From Acanthosoma haemorrhoidale (lineage: Eukaryota; Arthropoda; Insecta; Hemiptera; Acanthosomatidae): a DNA stretch of 64,000 bases. The position numbers and the translations under genes were made by a program. This document shows positions 61,115 to 64,000 of this stretch, piece after piece (positions within the stretch are counted from its first letter, which is position 1; every line of letters starts with the position of its first letter). Location of the stretch: NCBI GenBank assembly GCA_930367205.1, contig OV884011.1, positions 113,389,139 through 113,453,138 on the forward strand, written 5' to 3'. The notes beneath the pieces were generated by a model. It did no database searches and had not been told where the DNA came from. It worked only from the letters and a program-made list of their open reading frames with translations.

Positions 61115-63759
61115 TTAATAATATCTCTTCCTTTCCATATTGCTGGCCGAACGATGGTAGGTCTGTCGTTTAGGGGCATTAAAACGATGAAAGAAACTCT
61201 TTCTTCTGATCCTCTCCGAAACACAATCTTCTACAGACGGATCGAGGAATCGTTCACCCATATCACAGCTGGACCAAGTGTCTGAATTGTCTGTAGCTGA
61301 AATCATACTTCCCTCATCATTGTCACCGGTTGGAGTGCTCTCAGTCGACTTTTCTGATCCTCTTCCAAGATCTAGTCGCTTTAGGTTTGCTATCCGCACT
61401 TCCCTGTCTTCCTTTTTTTTATTCAGGGAGTCAAAAAACCCTCCTTTTTTTGCTTTAGGATTGTCTTTCTTTTCAAATGTCCCTTCAGGCTTTAACGAAG
61501 AAGCACGCATATTTCTAGCTACTTCAGACCTAACATCTTCTAATGAGACTGCTCTTTTTAACAACTTACTTTCTGAAAATTGATTTTCATATATTTCACT
61601 TTTTTTTCTAAGTGCATTAATTGCTTTATTAACTCTTGATACATTTTTGTCTTTTTTATTATGTTTTTCTATATTTCCATTTTCTTTTTTTGATTTTTCA
61701 CGTTTTATAATAGCATTCTTTGAATCTTCTGAACTGATGGAGCAATCTTTGTTTTGTGTATCTGACTGTACAAATTTATCAGAAGTAGATGGAATAGCAT
61801 GGTTTTCTTCAGCATAGAAATTATTATTATTATAATGAAAATTATTTAATTCAGTTGAATTGTGAAAGTTATTCCTTAAATCTGAAGAATTGTTGATCAC
61901 TTCATCATTTTCAATATGGAATTTTCCCCTGCTTTCAGAAATGTTAGGCCTTTCCATATTATAACAGAATGAACGATCTCTGTTTCTCTTAACCGACTCA
62001 TCTAAACTAGAAATTCTATGCCTTGGAAGAGGGGGGTAATCAGGTCTTTGTGTTTCAGAACTGTAGTACCTACGAAGAGGATGGGCATTGTCAATGCTTG
62101 ATTTTCTAAGGCCCTCTAAATAGCTTCTAACTCTATCAAGACTACTTAGTTTTCCGGTCGCAAGGAAATCTTCCACCACTTCATCCTCAGAACGTCTACG
62201 GCTTCTTGGTGGACGACCATCTCTCTTGTTTTCTTCTCCTCCAGTCAAAGTCCTTCGGAATGGTTTGGCTGTATAACCTAAAACAAAATAGTGATAATAT
62301 TGAAATCTTTATGCAAAGCATTTGCTTTATTCTATTTGCAAACACAAAGAAAGGTACTTTGTGATATGGAAAAGCTGCACTTACCACAGACATAATTTGA
62401 CTAGAATAGAGAATTGAGACATAATTATGGATAATTTATGCTAATTTTTGTTTGAATATTTGATTAATCAATTAGTAAACCAAAATGAATTCAAAAATAT
62501 TTTTATTAGATTATTATTAGCAAAAGAAAAAGGTAGTGACATAGCATGGATTTGAACCCGTAAACTCCCAATCTCCATCTAGGCACTCTTTTTAACTGAC
62601 TCATTCCTATCAAACCGGCTTGGCCTAGTCTCTGGGAAAGTCAGCAATGAGAGCTTATTACATATATCAAATATTTAACATACAACGACTACAAATTAAT
62701 AATTGCTAGTTGTAGCCTGCGATCCCACAGATTTAATCATTAATGTAAAAAAGATTGTATGAGAACAGCCAAAGAAATAAGGTATACTGACAAGACTATT
62801 GGTTCAATAGGGATGGCGCAAAGTTGGAAAGAGTGCCTGGCAACTGATTAAAGGTCAAGGGTTCGAATCATGGCCCTCTCACTATCTTTTTTTCTTTGGC
62901 TAATATTTAATAAACCAATGGGATTACAGACTACAATTAATTAGTAATTATTATTTTAATGAGAATATATATCATTTATAGTGGCACTTAATTCAGAATG
63001 CCTTGTTCTCAACAGGAATTATCCGCCCCATGGATTGTTTAAAGATTATTCACAGCTGAGGGCAACATCATTAAAATATAATTATACCTCATTGAGGTTC
63101 TACAATATTATTGTTATAAAGTTTTCTTCTATTTATTTTTAAAAAACTTGTGTATTTAATGACTGAAAAGGTAGACTGTTGAAAGTATTAGTAAATGTCA
63201 GTTACAACGTTACAAATTAAAATAAATTTTTTAAGACATTGAATTGTATAGCCCAGCAAATCAAGAATGATAAATTTAAAGTCTCAATATCAAGGGCTGT
63301 TCTCTTTCCCTTACCAATGACTTTATATGTGGAACAGGCAAGTTAATTAACTACTTTACATATAAGATTGAACATATATATAGCTGTTAGTCAAAAATGA
63401 GGAGCTGTCTAAATATGTTTCCTCATAAGTGGTTTACCTGTTATGAAGTTTGCAAACAAACTGCAAAATAATATCATTCAATCTTAAAATATATCTACTC
63501 ACAAATTATTGTTAAATATATCAATTTAAAATAAGTAATACTTGTAAAGTACTTTCTCCCATTATCCTGGACCATGAGACTAATTAACCTTCTGAATAGG
63601 ATTTGGTGGTCCTAGGTAATGGGTAAAAGAAGCAAATAATATTAGTAGCTATCAAAAGAAATAAAAATAAAAACAACTAAATTGTGAGTTCATTATAGGC
63701 AACAAATATAGGTATATATAAAAAAAGAAAAGAAAAACAATAAATGTGTTACCTAGCAT
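61115..63759 (-). CDS. Unidentified basic, low-complexity protein, two coding exons, about 389 aa
   Basis: I do not recognise the family. The main exon, 62277-61115, opens after a TTTTAG acceptor with YTAKPFRRTLTGG and stays open for 1163 nt to TAA. It has no ATG near its start. Joining it to an upstream segment that ends ATG CTA G before GTAACA (63759-63753) gives a start, MLGYTAKPF..., an in-frame total of 1170 nt, and an upstream in-frame TGA. The first coding exon would then be only 7 nt. Features are Arg/Ser clusters with phosphorylation-like sites (RSRRRSEDE), EDFLATGKLSSLDRVRSYLE, an Asn-rich tract, a Lys-rich stretch, SLEDVRSEVARNMR, and a C-terminal RKSFFHRF before a basic tail. No membrane segment or signal peptide is visible. 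It may be a cytoskeletal or scaffold protein, but that is only an impression. The main exon is strongly supported; the start is tentative, and longer isoforms may begin outside the window. Confidence 0.65.
62480..62650 (-). mobile_element. tRNA-derived SINE, minus orientation
   Basis: The + strand shows ggatttgaaccc at 62548-62559, the reverse complement of a pol III box B (GGGTTCAAATCC). Read on the minus strand, aaaaagagtgcc lies upstream, and tgtcactacctttttctttt then gctaataa follow. These match the SINE at 62805 in order. It is inserted in sense orientation in the intron of the unidentified minus-strand gene. A short tail fragment of the same family lies at about 62690-62735. Confidence 0.75.
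62805..62970 (+). mobile_element. tRNA-derived SINE, plus orientation, best-preserved copy
   Basis: Box A is tggcgcaaagttgg (62814-62827) and box B is ggttcgaatc (62860-62869), about 33 nt apart, which is normal for tRNA-type internal pol III promoters. A unique tail follows: ccctctcactatcttttttt, tctttggctaatatttaa, and atgggattacagactacaat. The tail recurs at 5725-5870, 45700-45795 and 62480-62735. It stands in inverted orientation to the neighbouring copy. Confidence 0.8.
62971..63752. other. Upstream half of the intron in the unidentified minus-strand gene
   Basis: This is AT-rich, and I see no repeat or open frame of note. The minus-strand donor GTAACA sits at its right end (63752-63747). 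Confidence 0.35.
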
Positions 63760-64000
63760 GAGGATTAGTCGTTTTGTGTTTTCTCAACAACGACGGGCAC
63801 ATGCACTGTAACACGAGCTGCAACAGACACACAGGCGACATGAAACACAGAGGCAAGCAATTGCTTTTCAAAACCCCATCACTCCATTGATAATAGAAAA
63901 GAAAAGAAAAAAAAAACAGGTGATAAAAACATTCTAAAATAGCTAAGTAAAATGATTTTTTTCTACAGATCAAAAATTAATTAAAATCATTTGTCACTAT
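63760..64000 (-). other. Putative 5' untranslated sequence of the unidentified minus-strand gene
   Basis: A CTGTTGCAG acceptor-like site on the minus strand lies about 60 bases before the proposed ATG at 63759, so a short, mostly untranslated internal exon is possible, with earlier exons beyond the window. All three frames of this segment meet stops or lead out of frame into the main exon, except for the MLG start. Confidence 0.3.

Overview
The window looks like part of a large, AT-rich, intron-dense animal nuclear genome, most probably an insect. The genes have short coding exons with GT/AG borders separated by introns of up to 5.7 kb. The repeats are typical of arthropods: Jockey and R1/I-group non-LTR elements, a Penelope-like element, Copia with an initiator-tRNA-type primer site, an intact hAT transposon, a Tigger/pogo fragment and a tRNA-derived SINE. 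A hemipteran is possible but I cannot prove the order. There are no bacterial or viral genes, rRNA genes or CRISPR arrays.

Layout. 1-7.2 kb: transposon remnants plus the 3' part of an unidentified coiled-coil gene (2574-4404, +). 7.3-27.2 kb: a complete 16-exon mind bomb 2 E3 ubiquitin ligase gene (mib2, +, 919 aa), with Penelope, non-LTR and Tigger debris in its introns. 27.3-31.6 kb: intergenic, with one GC-rich repeat island. 31.6-44.7 kb: a complete 7-exon SLC35E2-type transporter gene (-, 348 aa); its fourth intron carries a full-length hAT transposon with an intact 601-aa transposase and perfect 8-bp target duplications. 45-50.2 kb: a transposon nest with SINE, R1/I-type non-LTR copies and a truncated Copia element between two nearly identical 187-bp copies of its own target. 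50.6-56.6 kb: a complete 4-exon xyloside xylosyltransferase gene (Xxylt1, +, 339 aa). 56.6-61.1 kb: AT-rich intergenic DNA. 61.1-63.8 kb: an unidentified 389-aa basic, low-complexity protein on the minus strand, with an intron holding an inverted pair of SINEs.

By family knowledge, two of the genes act on Notch signalling: mib2 ubiquitinates Notch ligands, and XXYLT1 extends the O-glucose-xylose glycan on Notch EGF repeats. SLC35E2 is an orphan member of the nucleotide-sugar/triose-phosphate transporter superfamily. mib2 and SLC35E2 are convergent neighbours here, and MIB2 and SLC35E2 lie close together and convergent in human 1p36.33, which suggests old microsynteny. I found no wholly new molecular system. 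The observations most worth following are the intact hAT element, the Copia/target duplication junction, the mib2-SLC35E2 linkage, the mib2 upstream ORF, and the two unidentified genes.

Exon borders were set by eye from splice consensus, reading-frame phase and family similarity. In the three recognised genes the summed coding length is divisible by three and each junction restores the family's sequence.
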